A stretch of DNA of 64,000 nucleotides. Origin: Nocardioides glacieisoli (GTDB lineage: Bacteria; Actinomycetota; Actinomycetes; Propionibacteriales; Nocardioidaceae). Each line of letters begins with the position of its first letter. The first letter of the stretch is position 1. The notes under the pieces are model-generated. The model ran no database searches. It saw nothing but the letters and a program-made list of their open reading frames with translations, and was not told where the DNA came from. The translations under genes were made by a program, and so were the position numbers. Shown piece by piece: positions 1-9,264 of the stretch. The stretch lies in contig NZ_SDWS01000003.1 in the NCBI RefSeq assembly GCF_004137245.1, forward strand, positions 394,281-458,280, read 5' to 3'.

Positions 1-1
1 C

Positions 2-196
2 GGCGACTCGGGCAGCGCCTTCCTCGACGCCGAGGGCAACGCGCTCGGCACGCTGTCGACCCTCGCGCTCGCGCCGCTCGCCGGTTCGAACGGCGTCGGC
101 GACCTCGCCCACGAGCTGGCGTACGCCCAGGCCAACGGTCCCATCGCCGGCCTGAGCCTGGTGCCGGGCACGGAGCCGTTCAGCCCCCTCCTCTGA
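2..196 (+). CDS. C-terminal end of a trypsin-like serine protease (partial)
   Basis: The frame is open from the window edge and ends with TGA at 194-196. Only 64 residues are visible. The first residues read GDSGSAF, which matches the catalytic serine signature (GDSGS) of chymotrypsin/trypsin-fold proteases. It is followed by a short stretch rich in Leu, Ala and Gly and a Pro-rich end. The rest of the gene, including any signal peptide and the His and Asp of the triad, lies upstream of the window. The protease call therefore rests on one short motif. The gene ends 58 bp before the next start. Confidence 0.5.
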   Translation, partial: GDSGSAFLDAEGNALGTLSTLALAPLAGSNGVGDLAHELAYAQANGPIAGLSLVPGTEPFSPLL

Positions 197-254
197 GGCA
201 CACGCCCCCGCAACCCCCCTCGCACGGCGCGACCCGGTGACCTAGGGTCGCGCC

Positions 255-1052
255 ATGCGTGCGCTCCGGGACGTCTCGCCTCCCGTACGCGCTGTGGTGA
301 CGGTGGCCGCGACCAGCCTCTTCATGGTGCTGGTCGCGTGGGCGACGCTGATCGGACCCGACGAGGTCTTCACCGGCCCGGGGCCCCGCCCCGCGCAGGA
401 CGTCACGACACCGACGTCGTGCATCCCGTTGCCGGAGGAGACCGCCCCGGACGGCATCATCACCTACGGCGTGCCCGACGACATCAACGAGCGCGACTAC
501 TGCGACCCACCGGGCGCGAGCATCGACGACTACCGCGACCTCGCCGAACAGAACCCGCCGCCCTGGTGGGTCAAGGTGCTGGTCTACGTCATCCTCTTCG
601 GCCTCCTCGGGCTGGTCGCCGGAGGCGTGCTCTGGCTCCTGGTGACGGTCGTGCGCGCGGCCCTGTCGCGTCGCGGCGGCGAGGAGCGGGTCGACGTCGC
701 GCTCACCGTTCTCGACGAGCCCGACCGCGTGGCCGCAGCGGTCGTCGCCGACGCGGAGGAGCAGGACGCGCTGCTGCGCGACGGTGACGCCCGCAACGCC
801 ATCGTGGCCGCCTGGCACCGCTTCGAGGTCCAGGGCGAGGCCGCAGGGGTGCCGCGCCACGGAGCAGAGACCTCGTCCGAGTACGCCCTGCGGTTCCTCG
901 ACCTGGCGGACGCCGACACCGGACCGGTGCGACGCCTCGCCGAGCTCTACCGCGAGGCGAGGTTCTCCGAGCACGAGATCACCGAGCAGCACCGCGCGGA
1001 GGCGCTGGACACCCTCGCTGCGATCCGCCGCAGCCTGGGGGTGCGCGCGTGA
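255..1052 (+). CDS. DUF4129 membrane protein of a MoxR operon
   Basis: A 265-residue membrane protein of unknown biochemical role. There is one N-terminal transmembrane segment (about residues 12-32), an extracytoplasmic stretch of about 75 residues with two cysteines, and a second segment (about 105-135). The cytoplasmic C-terminal domain contains the WHRFE-x-G-xxR-xxxT-xxEYALRFL pattern of DUF4129. DUF4129 proteins are commonly encoded next to MoxR and DUF58 genes, as here. The stop overlaps the next start by 4 bp, so the five genes at 255-4292 look like one operon. Confidence 0.8.
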   Translation: MRALRDVSPPVRAVVTVAATSLFMVLVAWATLIGPDEVFTGPGPRPAQDVTTPTSCIPLPEETAPDGIITYGVPDDINERDYCDPPGASIDDYRDLAEQNPPPWWVKVLVYVILFGLLGLVAGGVLWLLVTVVRAALSRRGGEERVDVALTVLDEPDRVAAAVVADAEEQDALLRDGDARNAIVAAWHRFEVQGEAAGVPRHGAETSSEYALRFLDLADADTGPVRRLAELYREARFSEHEITEQHRAEALDTLAAIRRSLGVRA

Positions 1053-1472
1053 AGGTGTCCCGCCGCTGGAGCGGCCGGATCGGCGGCGCGGTGGTCCTCG
1101 CCGCGATCGGCTACGCGGTCGCCATCTGGCTCGACTTCGAGCCCCGCCCCTTCCCGTACGCCGTCTGGGCTCTCGTCGTGATCGCGATGACGTACCTCCT
1201 GATCGACACCGTCGAGGCCCCGGTCTCCCACTGGCAGCACCAGGTCCCGCACCACCGCTCGGACCGCGTCGACGAGGTCACGTCCGACCTGCGCGTCCTG
1301 TCCAGCCACCAGCACGCCGACCACCCCTCGACCGCGCTGGCCGAGCGGCTGGTCGCCCTGGCGAGGGGCCGCGACCCGGACCTCGCCGCCGAGATCCAGC
1401 GCGACCTCACCGGCCGGGACCGCATCCGGCCCGCCGACATCGACACCATCCTGACCCGAATCGAGGAGTCCC

Positions 1473-1486
<14 letters not shown>
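1049..1486 (+). CDS. Small membrane protein in the MoxR operon
   Basis: A 145-residue protein with two predicted transmembrane segments near the N terminus (about residues 12-28 and 36-51), followed by a charged cytoplasmic tail of about 90 residues. It belongs to no enzymatic family that I recognise. It overlaps the upstream DUF4129 gene by 4 bp and the downstream moxR gene by 14 bp, which implies translational coupling. Its position suggests a role in the same MoxR/DUF58 membrane assembly. That is inference from position only. Confidence 0.7.
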
Positions 1487-2486
<1,000 letters not shown>

Positions 2487-2493
2487 CCTCGCG

Positions 2494-3771
2494 GTGACCT
2501 CCTGGCGGCCCACTCCCGCGCTCGTCCGTTCCTGCCTGCTGGCGCTCGGCGGGATGACCGGCGGGGTCGTGCTGGGCCAGGAGGTGCTGGTCGTCCTGGC
2601 CGCTCCCTTCGCGGTCCTGGCCGCCATGGGGCTGGCCGCGCGACCGCGCACGGCACCGCTGGTGTCCGCCCAGCTCGACCACGTCCGCCTGCACGAGGGC
2701 CAGGCCACGACGTCGCGCCTCGAGGTCGCCGACCTCGACGGGGTCGAGCACATCGCCCGCGTCGCCCTCCCCGCGCCGCACGTCGCCACCCGGCCGGCGT
2801 ACGGGGCCGCAGGGTCGTTGGTCGACGAAGAGCTGCCGACGATCGTCTTCAGCCCCCGACGCTGGGGTCGACGTGCAGTGGGCGCCGAGCGGGTGGCCCT
2901 GACCTCCGCCTGGGCGGGGTGGGTCTGGGGCCCGCTCGACCTGCCGGAGCGGGGCTTCAACGTGCTGCCCCAGACGGCGCCGTACGACTCCCGCGCTGAG
3001 GTGCCCCAGCCCGACGGGCTCGTCGGCCGGCACCGGTCGCGGCGGCTCGGCAGCGGCACCGAGTTCGAGGGGATCCGGCCGTTCGCGACCGGGGACCGGC
3101 TCAAGCGGATCACCTGGCCGGTCTCGCTGCGCACCGGTGAGCTCCACGTGATCACGACCCGGGCCGAGCAGGACGCCGGTGTGTGGCTCGTGCTCGACGG
3201 CCTCGGCGACATGGGTGTCTCGGGCGGCATCGACGGCGCGGCCAGCACGCTGGACCTGACCGTGCGAGCGGCCTCGGCGCTCGCCGAGCACCACGTCCGC
3301 ACCGGCGACCGGGTGGGGATGCTGGTGGTGTCGGCGGACGGCACCCGGGTGCCGCTGGGCTCCGGTGCCCGCCACCTCCAGCGCCTGCAGGGCACGCTCG
3401 CCCGGGTCCGTACGGAGGCGCGCGGCGTCGCGCCCGACCGCCTCGACCTCGGGGCGGGAGCCGGCAGCGTGGTCTACGTGCTGTCGCCGATGTTCTTCAC
3501 GCCGCTGGTCACCGCCACCGCGACCCTCCAGCGCGGCGGCGGTTCGGTGGTGGTCATCGACACCATCGGGGACGCGATGACGACACGCGACGGTGACCGG
3601 CTCGAGCTGGCCTCGCTCGCCTCCCGCATGCAGAAGGTGGAGCGCGACGACCGGTTGCAGCGCCTGGCCGAGCTCGGCACCCCGGTCGTGCCGTGGCGTG
3701 GACCGGGCACGCTCGACACCGTCCTGCAGCAGCTCGCGCGACGCGGTCGCGCGCCCAAGGTGCGTGCGTGA
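2494..3771 (+). CDS. DUF58 domain protein
   Basis: A protein of 425 residues from the GTG at 2494. The open frame extends upstream to 2428, but that would overlap moxR. The N terminus carries a hydrophobic hairpin of two membrane segments (about residues 10-45). The C-terminal half contains the DUF58 hallmark GTEFEGIRPFATGDRLKRITWPVSLRTG, followed by a von Willebrand A-like fold (WLVLDG start). DUF58 proteins are standard partners of MoxR ATPases. The exact substrate of such systems is not known. The stop codon overlaps the next start (TGATG). Confidence 0.85.
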   Translation: MTSWRPTPALVRSCLLALGGMTGGVVLGQEVLVVLAAPFAVLAAMGLAARPRTAPLVSAQLDHVRLHEGQATTSRLEVADLDGVEHIARVALPAPHVATRPAYGAAGSLVDEELPTIVFSPRRWGRRAVGAERVALTSAWAGWVWGPLDLPERGFNVLPQTAPYDSRAEVPQPDGLVGRHRSRRLGSGTEFEGIRPFATGDRLKRITWPVSLRTGELHVITTRAEQDAGVWLVLDGLGDMGVSGGIDGAASTLDLTVRAASALAEHHVRTGDRVGMLVVSADGTRVPLGSGARHLQRLQGTLARVRTEARGVAPDRLDLGAGAGSVVYVLSPMFFTPLVTATATLQRGGGSVVVIDTIGDAMTTRDGDRLELASLASRMQKVERDDRLQRLAELGTPVVPWRGPGTLDTVLQQLARRGRAPKVRA

Positions 3772-4292
3772 TGGCGACGACCGGTCGGCTGGTGGCGCCG
3801 GGCACCACTCGGCCCGCGATCGCCCTGCGCGCGCTGGTCATCGCGCTGCCGTGCCTCGCGCTCGCCCTGGCGATCCCGCAGGTGCCGCACTGGTTCGTCC
3901 TCGTGTCCGTTCCGCTGAGCGCCGCCGCATGGGCCCGGACCCCCGACCACGCGGTGGGCATCGTCCCGCTGGTCCTGGTCGCCGGCTGGTGGGCCGCCCA
4001 CGGTGTCGTCGACTGGCGGGTGCTGGTGGTCGCCGTCCTGCTCCTCGGGGCGCACCTGTCCGCGGTCCTGCTGTCGTACGGCCCGGGGACGCTGCCGGTC
4101 GACCCCCGGCTGGTCAGGCTCTGGCTGCGTCGCGCCCTGCTCGCCCTGGTCCCGGCGCCGGTCGCGTGGCTGTCCGTGCGGGGGATCGACCCTGCCCTCG
4201 CCCCCTCCTGGTTGTGGCTTGCGGCCGCGTCGGCGACCGCCGCCCTGCTGCTGGCGACCGCCCGGCTGACGCGCTCCGGGTCCTCGTCGTGA
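3771..4292 (+). CDS. Multi-span membrane protein, last gene of the MoxR operon
   Basis: A 173-residue hydrophobic protein with about six predicted transmembrane helices and short loops. The ATG at 3771 overlaps the stop of the DUF58 gene, which supports this start over the longer open frame beginning at 3693. I recognise no enzymatic motif. Its place at the end of the MoxR/DUF58/DUF4129 operon suggests a structural membrane component of that system. This is inferred from context. Confidence 0.7.
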   Translation: MATTGRLVAPGTTRPAIALRALVIALPCLALALAIPQVPHWFVLVSVPLSAAAWARTPDHAVGIVPLVLVAGWWAAHGVVDWRVLVVAVLLLGAHLSAVLLSYGPGTLPVDPRLVRLWLRRALLALVPAPVAWLSVRGIDPALAPSWLWLAAASATAALLLATARLTRSGSSS

Positions 4293-4618
4293 CGACCGAG
4301 GAGGAGCGTGAGCTCTACGCCGAGCTGGTGCTGCAGTGCGCCGAGTCGGTGCCGCGGGGCCGGGTGACGACGTACGGCGCCATCGCCGACGTGGTCGGCC
4401 ACCGGCTCGGGCGCGGCGGGCCGCGCCTGGTCGGCAACGTGCTGGCCACGCACGGGGCGGCCGTCGCCTGGTGGCGGGTCGTCCGCGCCGACGGTTCGCT
4501 GCCGCCGTCGCACGACGAGGAGGCACGCCAGGCGTACCTCGAGGAGGGCACCCCGCTGCGCCCGAGCGGGTCGGTCGATCTGGGACGTGCGTTCCACCAA
4601 CCGACCCTCCGGGCATGA
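4289..4618 (+). CDS. Alkyltransferase-like protein (MGMT family, no catalytic cysteine)
   Basis: A 109-residue protein matching the DNA-binding domain of O6-alkylguanine-DNA alkyltransferases. The PRGRVTTYGAIA segment is the minor-groove recognition helix region. Where the active enzymes carry the PCHR acceptor cysteine, this protein has VAWWRVV and no cysteine. That is the hallmark of alkyltransferase-like (ATL) proteins, which bind alkylated guanine and hand the lesion to nucleotide excision repair. The GTG start overlaps the previous gene by 4 bp. It also overlaps the acyltransferase start downstream. Confidence 0.85.
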   Translation: MTTEEERELYAELVLQCAESVPRGRVTTYGAIADVVGHRLGRGGPRLVGNVLATHGAAVAWWRVVRADGSLPPSHDEEARQAYLEEGTPLRPSGSVDLGRAFHQPTLRA

Positions 4619-5301
4619 TGAGCCCCATGCTCTACACGGTCGCGCACGGAGTCATCCCGCCGGTCGCCCGAGCCGTCTGGCGCCCGAAGGTCGAGGGCCT
4701 GCACCACGTCCCGACGTCCGGGCCCGTGATCGTGGCGAGCAACCACCTGTCCTTCTTCGACAGCGTGGTGATCCCCGTCGTGGTGCCCCGGAAGGTCGTC
4801 TTCCTCGCGAAGTCCGACTACTTCACCGGCACCGGCGTGAAGGGCACGCTCGTGCGGGCGTGGTTCGAGGGGCTCGGCATGCTGCCGGTCGACCGCGACG
4901 ACACCAAGGCCGCGATCGCCAGCCTCGACACGGCCCTCGAGGTGCTGGGGAAGGGCGAGGCGTTCGGCATCTACCCCGAGGGCACGCGCTCGCGCGACGG
5001 CCGGCTCTACCGCGGCCGCACCGGCGTCGCGCACCTCGCCCTGACCTCCGGCGCACCGGTCGTACCCGTCGGGCTGATCGGCACCGAGGACATCCAGCCG
5101 GTCGGCGCCAACCGGCCCCGGCTCGGCAGGGTCGACGTGACCGTCCGCGTCGGCGAGCCGATCCAGGTCGCGGGCGAGTACGACGGCGTCCCCACCGGCC
5201 GCGCGCGCCGCGAGCTCACCGACCGGATCATGGCCGCGATCGCCGGGCTGACCGGCCAGGAGTCGGCGGGCGTCTACAACGAGCGACCGGCCGACGCCTG
5301 A
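4615..5301 (+). CDS. 1-acyl-sn-glycerol-3-phosphate acyltransferase (PlsC family)
   Basis: A protein of about 228 residues that should transfer an acyl chain to lysophosphatidate or a related lipid at the membrane. The acyltransferase HxxxxD motif is visible as NHLSFFD. The phosphate-binding EGTRS motif is visible as YPEGTRSRDG, with GAPVVPVGLIG downstream. Starts at 4615, 4618 and 4627 are all possible. The first gives a 4-bp overlap with the upstream ATL gene. The family is certain but the acyl acceptor is not. The gene faces a convergent gene across a cluster of hairpin repeats. Confidence 0.85.
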   Translation: MMSPMLYTVAHGVIPPVARAVWRPKVEGLHHVPTSGPVIVASNHLSFFDSVVIPVVVPRKVVFLAKSDYFTGTGVKGTLVRAWFEGLGMLPVDRDDTKAAIASLDTALEVLGKGEAFGIYPEGTRSRDGRLYRGRTGVAHLALTSGAPVVPVGLIGTEDIQPVGANRPRLGRVDVTVRVGEPIQVAGEYDGVPTGRARRELTDRIMAAIAGLTGQESAGVYNERPADA

Positions 5302-5323
5302 GCTCCCGTCCGGCTGCCGCTCG

Positions 5324-5608
5324 AGCGGTGGTCCAGCCACATTCGGCCGCCGCCAGATGTGGCTGTGCCACCGCTGGTCGGCGCGACAGAGTGCGACACG
5401 CGAGTGAGCGGTGATCGACCTACCCTCGAGTGGTCAGGAATGTGGCTCCACCACCGCTCAGCCGGCTGACCGAGCGGTGCGTGAGGGGGAATCGGGGAGC
5501 TGCGAATGCTCCTCACGCACCGCCCTCGCGCGTGTCGGCGTACGCCGCTCCGGCCGGCGGTGCCTCAGGGGGATTCGGCAGGCGCAGAATCCTCGTCACT
5601 CACCGCTC
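5324..5608. repeat. Cluster 1 of four hairpin repeats (families A, A, B, B)
   Basis: Four imperfect palindromes are packed between convergent gene ends. Family A copies lie at 5324-5375 (arms AGCGGTGGTCCAGCCACATT and its near complement) and 5406-5459 (right arm conserved, left arm decayed). Family B copies lie at 5472-5523 (arms GCGGTGCGTGAGG and CCTCACGCACCGC) and 5557-5608. The last arm contains the stop codon of the minus-strand DUF1116 gene. The same two families recur at 41132-41403 in the order B, B, A, A. No transposase or flanking direct repeat is seen. They may act as bidirectional terminators or as REP-like elements. Confidence 0.85.
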
Positions 5609-6992
5609 AGCCGGGGACCCGGGCCGCCAGCGCGGCCAGCGCCTTCGGGAAGATCTCCGCGGGCGGGGTGACGAGGCCGGCGCCGACCTGGCCGACGCCG
5701 GCGACGCGGCCGGCCATGCCGGTGTTGATCTGCGGCAGGATCCCGGTGCGGCACACCTTCGTCACGTCGATGCCGGTCGGGGTCCCCTGGAACTCCAGCA
5801 CGGGCACGGACCAGCGCGGGTTCTCGGCGAGGGTGATCTCGTGCATCCGCCGGGTGGTGGCCAGGGCGTCGGGCACGGAGCCGCCGACCAGGCGCACGAT
5901 CGCCGGTGCGGTCGCCATCGCGAAGCCGCCGATGCCGGCGGTCTCGGTGATCGCGGAGTCGCCGATGTCGGCGTTCGCGTCGTCGGGGCCGTAGTCGCCG
6001 AGGAAGAGGCCCTCCGCCACCTGGGCCGGACCGGTGAACCACTCGTCCCCGGTGCCGGAGACCTGGATGCCGAAGTCGGTGCCGTTGCGCGCCATCGCCA
6101 CGACCATCGTCGAGCCGGGCACGTCGCGCCCGGCGTCGAGCGCGAGCTTGCAGGCGGGCATCGCGAGGTTGAGGAAGAAGTGGTCGTTGCCGCCGACGAA
6201 CCGCAGCACCTCGGCGACGTCGCGGCTCTCGAAGCCCGACGTGACCATCGCGGGGGAGAGGTCGCGCAGCAGCATCAGGGTGCCGGCGCGGTTGCGGTTG
6301 TGGGCCTCGTCGCCCATCTGCAGCATCTGGGTGAGGATGCCGGTGACGTCGGACGCCTCGGCCGTGCCGCGGACGGCGGCCTGCAGCAGCGGGCCGAGCA
6401 CGTCGCCCATCCAGCGCAGCCGCGTCAGCACCTCGGGGCCGTACGCGCCGTAGCGCAGCACCTTGCCGAGCCCCTCGTTGAGGGAGCAGTACGTCCGCGC
6501 GCCGGTGGCGCGGTCCTCGAGGACCCACATCCACATGGACGGGGTGACCACGCCGGCCATCGGGCCGACCGCGTTGCGGTGGTGGCACGGCTCGAGGCTG
6601 ACGCTGCTGCCGGACTCGAAGAGCGCGACGGCGTCCTCGGGGTCGTCGACGAGGCCCTCGAGCGCCGCGCCGCCCATCAGCGCGCCGCGCAAGGGACCGG
6701 AGGTGCGGGCCCACTCGATCGGCGGGCCGGCGTGGAGGAACTGGCCCTTCTCCAGACCGAGCACCTCGCTGGCGGGAGCGACGTCGACGAGGTGGGCGGT
6801 GACGCCGAGCATCGCCTGGACGGCCTGCGCGTTGGCGGCGATCCGGCGGGGGTCGGTGGCGACCCGGGCGAGGTCCGCCTCGGTGCCCGGCATGGGCGGG
6901 CGCCAGTCGACGCGCTCCACCTCGACGGCCTGGCCCTCGACGGCATCCGCGAACATGCCTGCGCCGACGGTCACGACGGTGGTATCGCTCAC
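5607..6992 (-). CDS. DUF1116 protein, AllG/YlbE-like carbamoyltransferase subunit
   Basis: A 461-residue homologue of E. coli YlbE (DUF1116), reported to be the AllG subunit of oxamate carbamoyltransferase. Visible family features are the long glycine-rich segments ALMGGAALEG and NEGLGKVLRYGAYGPEVL. There are also the GDEAHNRNRAGTLMLLRDL region and a C-terminal RTGILPQINTGMAGRVAGVGQVGAG stretch. The GTG start overlaps the FdrA-like stop by 4 bp (GTGA), so the three subunits are co-transcribed. The true substrate may differ from oxamate in this organism (see findings). The stop lies inside a hairpin repeat. Confidence 0.85.
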   Translation of the reverse strand: MSDTTVVTVGAGMFADAVEGQAVEVERVDWRPPMPGTEADLARVATDPRRIAANAQAVQAMLGVTAHLVDVAPASEVLGLEKGQFLHAGPPIEWARTSGPLRGALMGGAALEGLVDDPEDAVALFESGSSVSLEPCHHRNAVGPMAGVVTPSMWMWVLEDRATGARTYCSLNEGLGKVLRYGAYGPEVLTRLRWMGDVLGPLLQAAVRGTAEASDVTGILTQMLQMGDEAHNRNRAGTLMLLRDLSPAMVTSGFESRDVAEVLRFVGGNDHFFLNLAMPACKLALDAGRDVPGSTMVVAMARNGTDFGIQVSGTGDEWFTGPAQVAEGLFLGDYGPDDANADIGDSAITETAGIGGFAMATAPAIVRLVGGSVPDALATTRRMHEITLAENPRWSVPVLEFQGTPTGIDVTKVCRTGILPQINTGMAGRVAGVGQVGAGLVTPPAEIFPKALAALAARVPG

Positions 6993-8470
6993 TGGAACGC
7001 TCCGATCAGGTCGAGGGCGCGGCGGGTGGCGGCCGCGTTGGAGAGGTGCACCTCGGCGCCGGCCGCGACGAGGGCGTCGCGCTGCGCGTCGAGGCCCTGC
7101 GGGTCGAGGTCGGTGCCGACCAGGCTCACGACCACCGGAATCGGGCGCTCGCTCCGGGCCGCCTCGATCGCCGGGGCGAGGAGGGCGGCCGGGTCGGGCT
7201 CGGCGCCGTGGCCGAGCACCAGGTCGAGCAGGATCACCCCGGTCGACGGGTCGGCCGCGGCGCGGGCGAGCTGCTCGTTGCGGAGCGTCGGGTCGATCAT
7301 CGGGTGGGCGCGACCCTGGGTGAGGGCGTCGTCGCCGAAGTCGATCATCACGTGGCTGTCGGCGAGCAGCTCGTCGCCGAGCGCGAGGTCATCGGTCAGC
7401 GGGATGTTGGAGCGCACCGGGCCTAGGACGTCCGTCGCCATCAGCATCGACTCGTCGCACAGGGTGCCGCCGACGAAGAGGCCGCGGAGCAGCGGCCCGG
7501 TCGCCGGTCCGGTGTTGTCGGCGCCGTGCACCGGCCAGTCGGGCGCGTCGTGGCCGAGCCGCGCGAGCACCGCCTCGGCGACCGCCGTGAGGTCACGCTG
7601 GCCGCGGCCGAGGAGGCCGAGCTCGACCGGCGTGCCCAGCGTGTCGACGTACGCCGTGAGCTCGCCGGCCACCTCGGCGGCCGGCGGCTTGGAGACCACG
7701 ACCACGAGGTCGACGTCGGGATCGGCGTCGAGGCGGCTCAGCGCCTCGCGGGTGGCGAGCCCGCCGACGGCCGACGAGAGGTCGCGGCCACCGACGCCGA
7801 GGGCGTGGCGGACGCCGACCTCGGCGCAGGTCCCGCCGGCGTGGTGGAGCAGGGCGAGGAGCTGCTGGCAGCCCGTGCCCGACGCGGCGACGATGCCGAT
7901 CCGGCCGGGACGGACGGCGTTCGCGAAGCCGAGCCCGACGCCGTCGATCACGGCCGTGCCGCAGTCGGGACCCATCACGAGCGCATTGCGGGTCGCGGCG
8001 TAGGTCTTGAGCGCGACCTCCTCGGCGACCGGGACGTTGTCGCTGAAGACCATCACGTCGTGGCCGGCCTCCAGCGCATCCATCGCCTCGACCGTCGCGC
8101 TGGCGCCGGGCACCGAGACCAGCACGACCGCACCGGTGCCGCCGCGCCTGAGCGCCGCGCCGGTCGTGCGTGGCGGCGCGACAGTCGCGTCGCCACTGGT
8201 CGGCCGCCTCGGGACGAGAGCCGCGTCGACGGCCGACAGCGCTGTCGCCACGTCGGCGTCGTCGTCGAGGCGGAGCGCGACGACCATGTCGTTGGGGGAG
8301 GACCCGGGAACGTCGAAGCCCATGCCCTCGAGCACCTCGAGGTTGAGGCCGGTGGCCATCGCGACCTGCGCGGCCACCACGCCGGGCGTTGTCTGGACGG
8401 CCCGACTGACCTGGAGAAGGGTCACCGAGTCGGCGTACGCGCCGGAGCGGAGCTCGACGTGGTCCTTCAT
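6989..8470 (-). CDS. fdrA: FdrA/AllF-like acyl-CoA-synthetase-fold protein
   Basis: A 493-residue FdrA homologue with the fold of the alpha subunit of succinyl-CoA synthetase. E. coli FdrA is described as the AllF subunit of oxamate carbamoyltransferase. Visible features are an N-terminal domain with a dispersed ALRLDDDADVATAL pattern, a segment GHDVMVFSDNVPVAEEVALK, and NALVMGPDCGTAVIDGVGLGFAN with IGIVAASGTGCQQ, the nucleotide/CoA-fold loops. The C-terminal half has LRGLFVGGTLCDE and MIDPTLRNEQ. A GGGAGAG ribosome site precedes the ATG at 8470. The ATG overlaps the upstream stop (ATGA). The longer open frame to 9070 is a shadow. Confidence 0.87.
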   Translation of the reverse strand: MKDHVELRSGAYADSVTLLQVSRAVQTTPGVVAAQVAMATGLNLEVLEGMGFDVPGSSPNDMVVALRLDDDADVATALSAVDAALVPRRPTSGDATVAPPRTTGAALRRGGTGAVVLVSVPGASATVEAMDALEAGHDVMVFSDNVPVAEEVALKTYAATRNALVMGPDCGTAVIDGVGLGFANAVRPGRIGIVAASGTGCQQLLALLHHAGGTCAEVGVRHALGVGGRDLSSAVGGLATREALSRLDADPDVDLVVVVSKPPAAEVAGELTAYVDTLGTPVELGLLGRGQRDLTAVAEAVLARLGHDAPDWPVHGADNTGPATGPLLRGLFVGGTLCDESMLMATDVLGPVRSNIPLTDDLALGDELLADSHVMIDFGDDALTQGRAHPMIDPTLRNEQLARAAADPSTGVILLDLVLGHGAEPDPAALLAPAIEAARSERPIPVVVSLVGTDLDPQGLDAQRDALVAAGAEVHLSNAAATRRALDLIGAFQ

Positions 8471-9195
8471 GCAACTCTCCCGGGGTTGGTGACGTGGTCG
8501 GTGGCGACGGAGGTGAGCGCGAGCGAGGCGCCGGTCAGCAGCCCGGCCCCCGAGGTCGCGCCGACGGCGAGCAGTGCGTGGCGGGTGGCGACCGACGGGG
8601 CGGCCAGCCACGCGGCGAGCTCGGGCAGGGCCTCGCCGCGGACGGCGCAGTCGATGAGCGTGGCGGAGAGCAGGGTGGTGACGCCGAGGCGACGGCGTAC
8701 GGCTCCGGCGAGCGCAGCGTCGGGCTCGCCCAGCGCGGCCCGGGTGGCGAACCAGCCGGCGAGCACGTCGTCGCCCAGGGGCGTCAGGCCCGGACCGCGG
8801 CCGAGCAGCCGATCGAGGTGAGTGGTGGTGAGCCGGCCGTCGGCGGGCAGGTCGAAGCCGGGCGGCATCGCGGAGGGCGCTCGGCCGTGCCGTCCGACTG
8901 TCGTGGCGCGTGGGTCGGCCAGCCGGGTGATCCGCAGCTCGTCGTCGCCGAGGAGGAGGGCTCCACCGCGGACGACGACCGGGCGGTCGGCGTACGCACC
9001 GAGGTCCGGGAGCATCGACCAGAGCGCGCAGGGCACGTGCGTCGCGGTCGCGGAGACCACCCCGAGGCACCAGCCATCGAGGTCGACGTAGATCGCCGTG
9101 GCGCTCGCGTGGACCACCGGGCGCGGGCCGTCAGTGGCCTCGAGGAGCCGCTGGCGCACGCGGGTCGGCGCGGCCACCGGGATCTGGCGAGGCAT
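8467..9195 (-). CDS. DUF2877 protein, AllH/YlbF-like carbamoyltransferase subunit
   Basis: About 242 residues, first gene of the minus-strand trio. The LGRGPGLTPLGDDVLAGW motif is the signature of DUF2877, the family of E. coli YlbF. YlbF is described as AllH of oxamate carbamoyltransferase. A second conserved stretch is LSATLIDCAVRGEALPEL. A GTG lies one codon upstream of the ATG at 9195 and either may be used. I see no strong ribosome site. The gene order allH-fdrA-allG and the divergent PucR regulator support a regulated nitrogen-catabolic operon. Confidence 0.82.
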   Translation of the reverse strand: MPRQIPVAAPTRVRQRLLEATDGPRPVVHASATAIYVDLDGWCLGVVSATATHVPCALWSMLPDLGAYADRPVVVRGGALLLGDDELRITRLADPRATTVGRHGRAPSAMPPGFDLPADGRLTTTHLDRLLGRGPGLTPLGDDVLAGWFATRAALGEPDAALAGAVRRRLGVTTLLSATLIDCAVRGEALPELAAWLAAPSVATRHALLAVGATSGAGLLTGASLALTSVATDHVTNPGRVA

Positions 9196-9219
9196 CACTC
9201 GTCAGACGCTAGCGGCCCG

Positions 9220-9250
9220 TGTCACACTCCTCCGATGTGAGTTTGTGACA
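9220..9250. promoter_or_regulatory. Candidate PucR operator between divergent genes
   Basis: The 69-bp gap between the divergent allH-like and pucR-like genes holds nested inverted repeats. The outer pair is TGTCACA (9220-9226) and TGTGACA (9244-9250). The inner pair is TCACA (9222-9226) and TGTGA (9236-9240). Placement between a regulator and its presumed target operon suggests an operator. No footprint or consensus is available from sequence alone. Confidence 0.45.
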
Positions 9251-9264
9251 GGGAAGGGGCAGAA

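Noticed and set aside
4289..4618. Active O6-methylguanine methyltransferase
   Set aside because: The PCHR acceptor cysteine is replaced (VAWWRVV), so it is an alkyltransferase-like protein.
5324..5608. CRISPR array or insertion sequence
   Set aside because: The repeats are palindromic pairs of two types without regular spacers, transposase or target duplications.
5430..8003. 857-residue open frame on the plus strand
   Set aside because: It is antisense to allG-like and fdrA-like genes, is rich in Arg/Gly/Ala, and has no family motifs. Such shadow frames are expected at this GC content.
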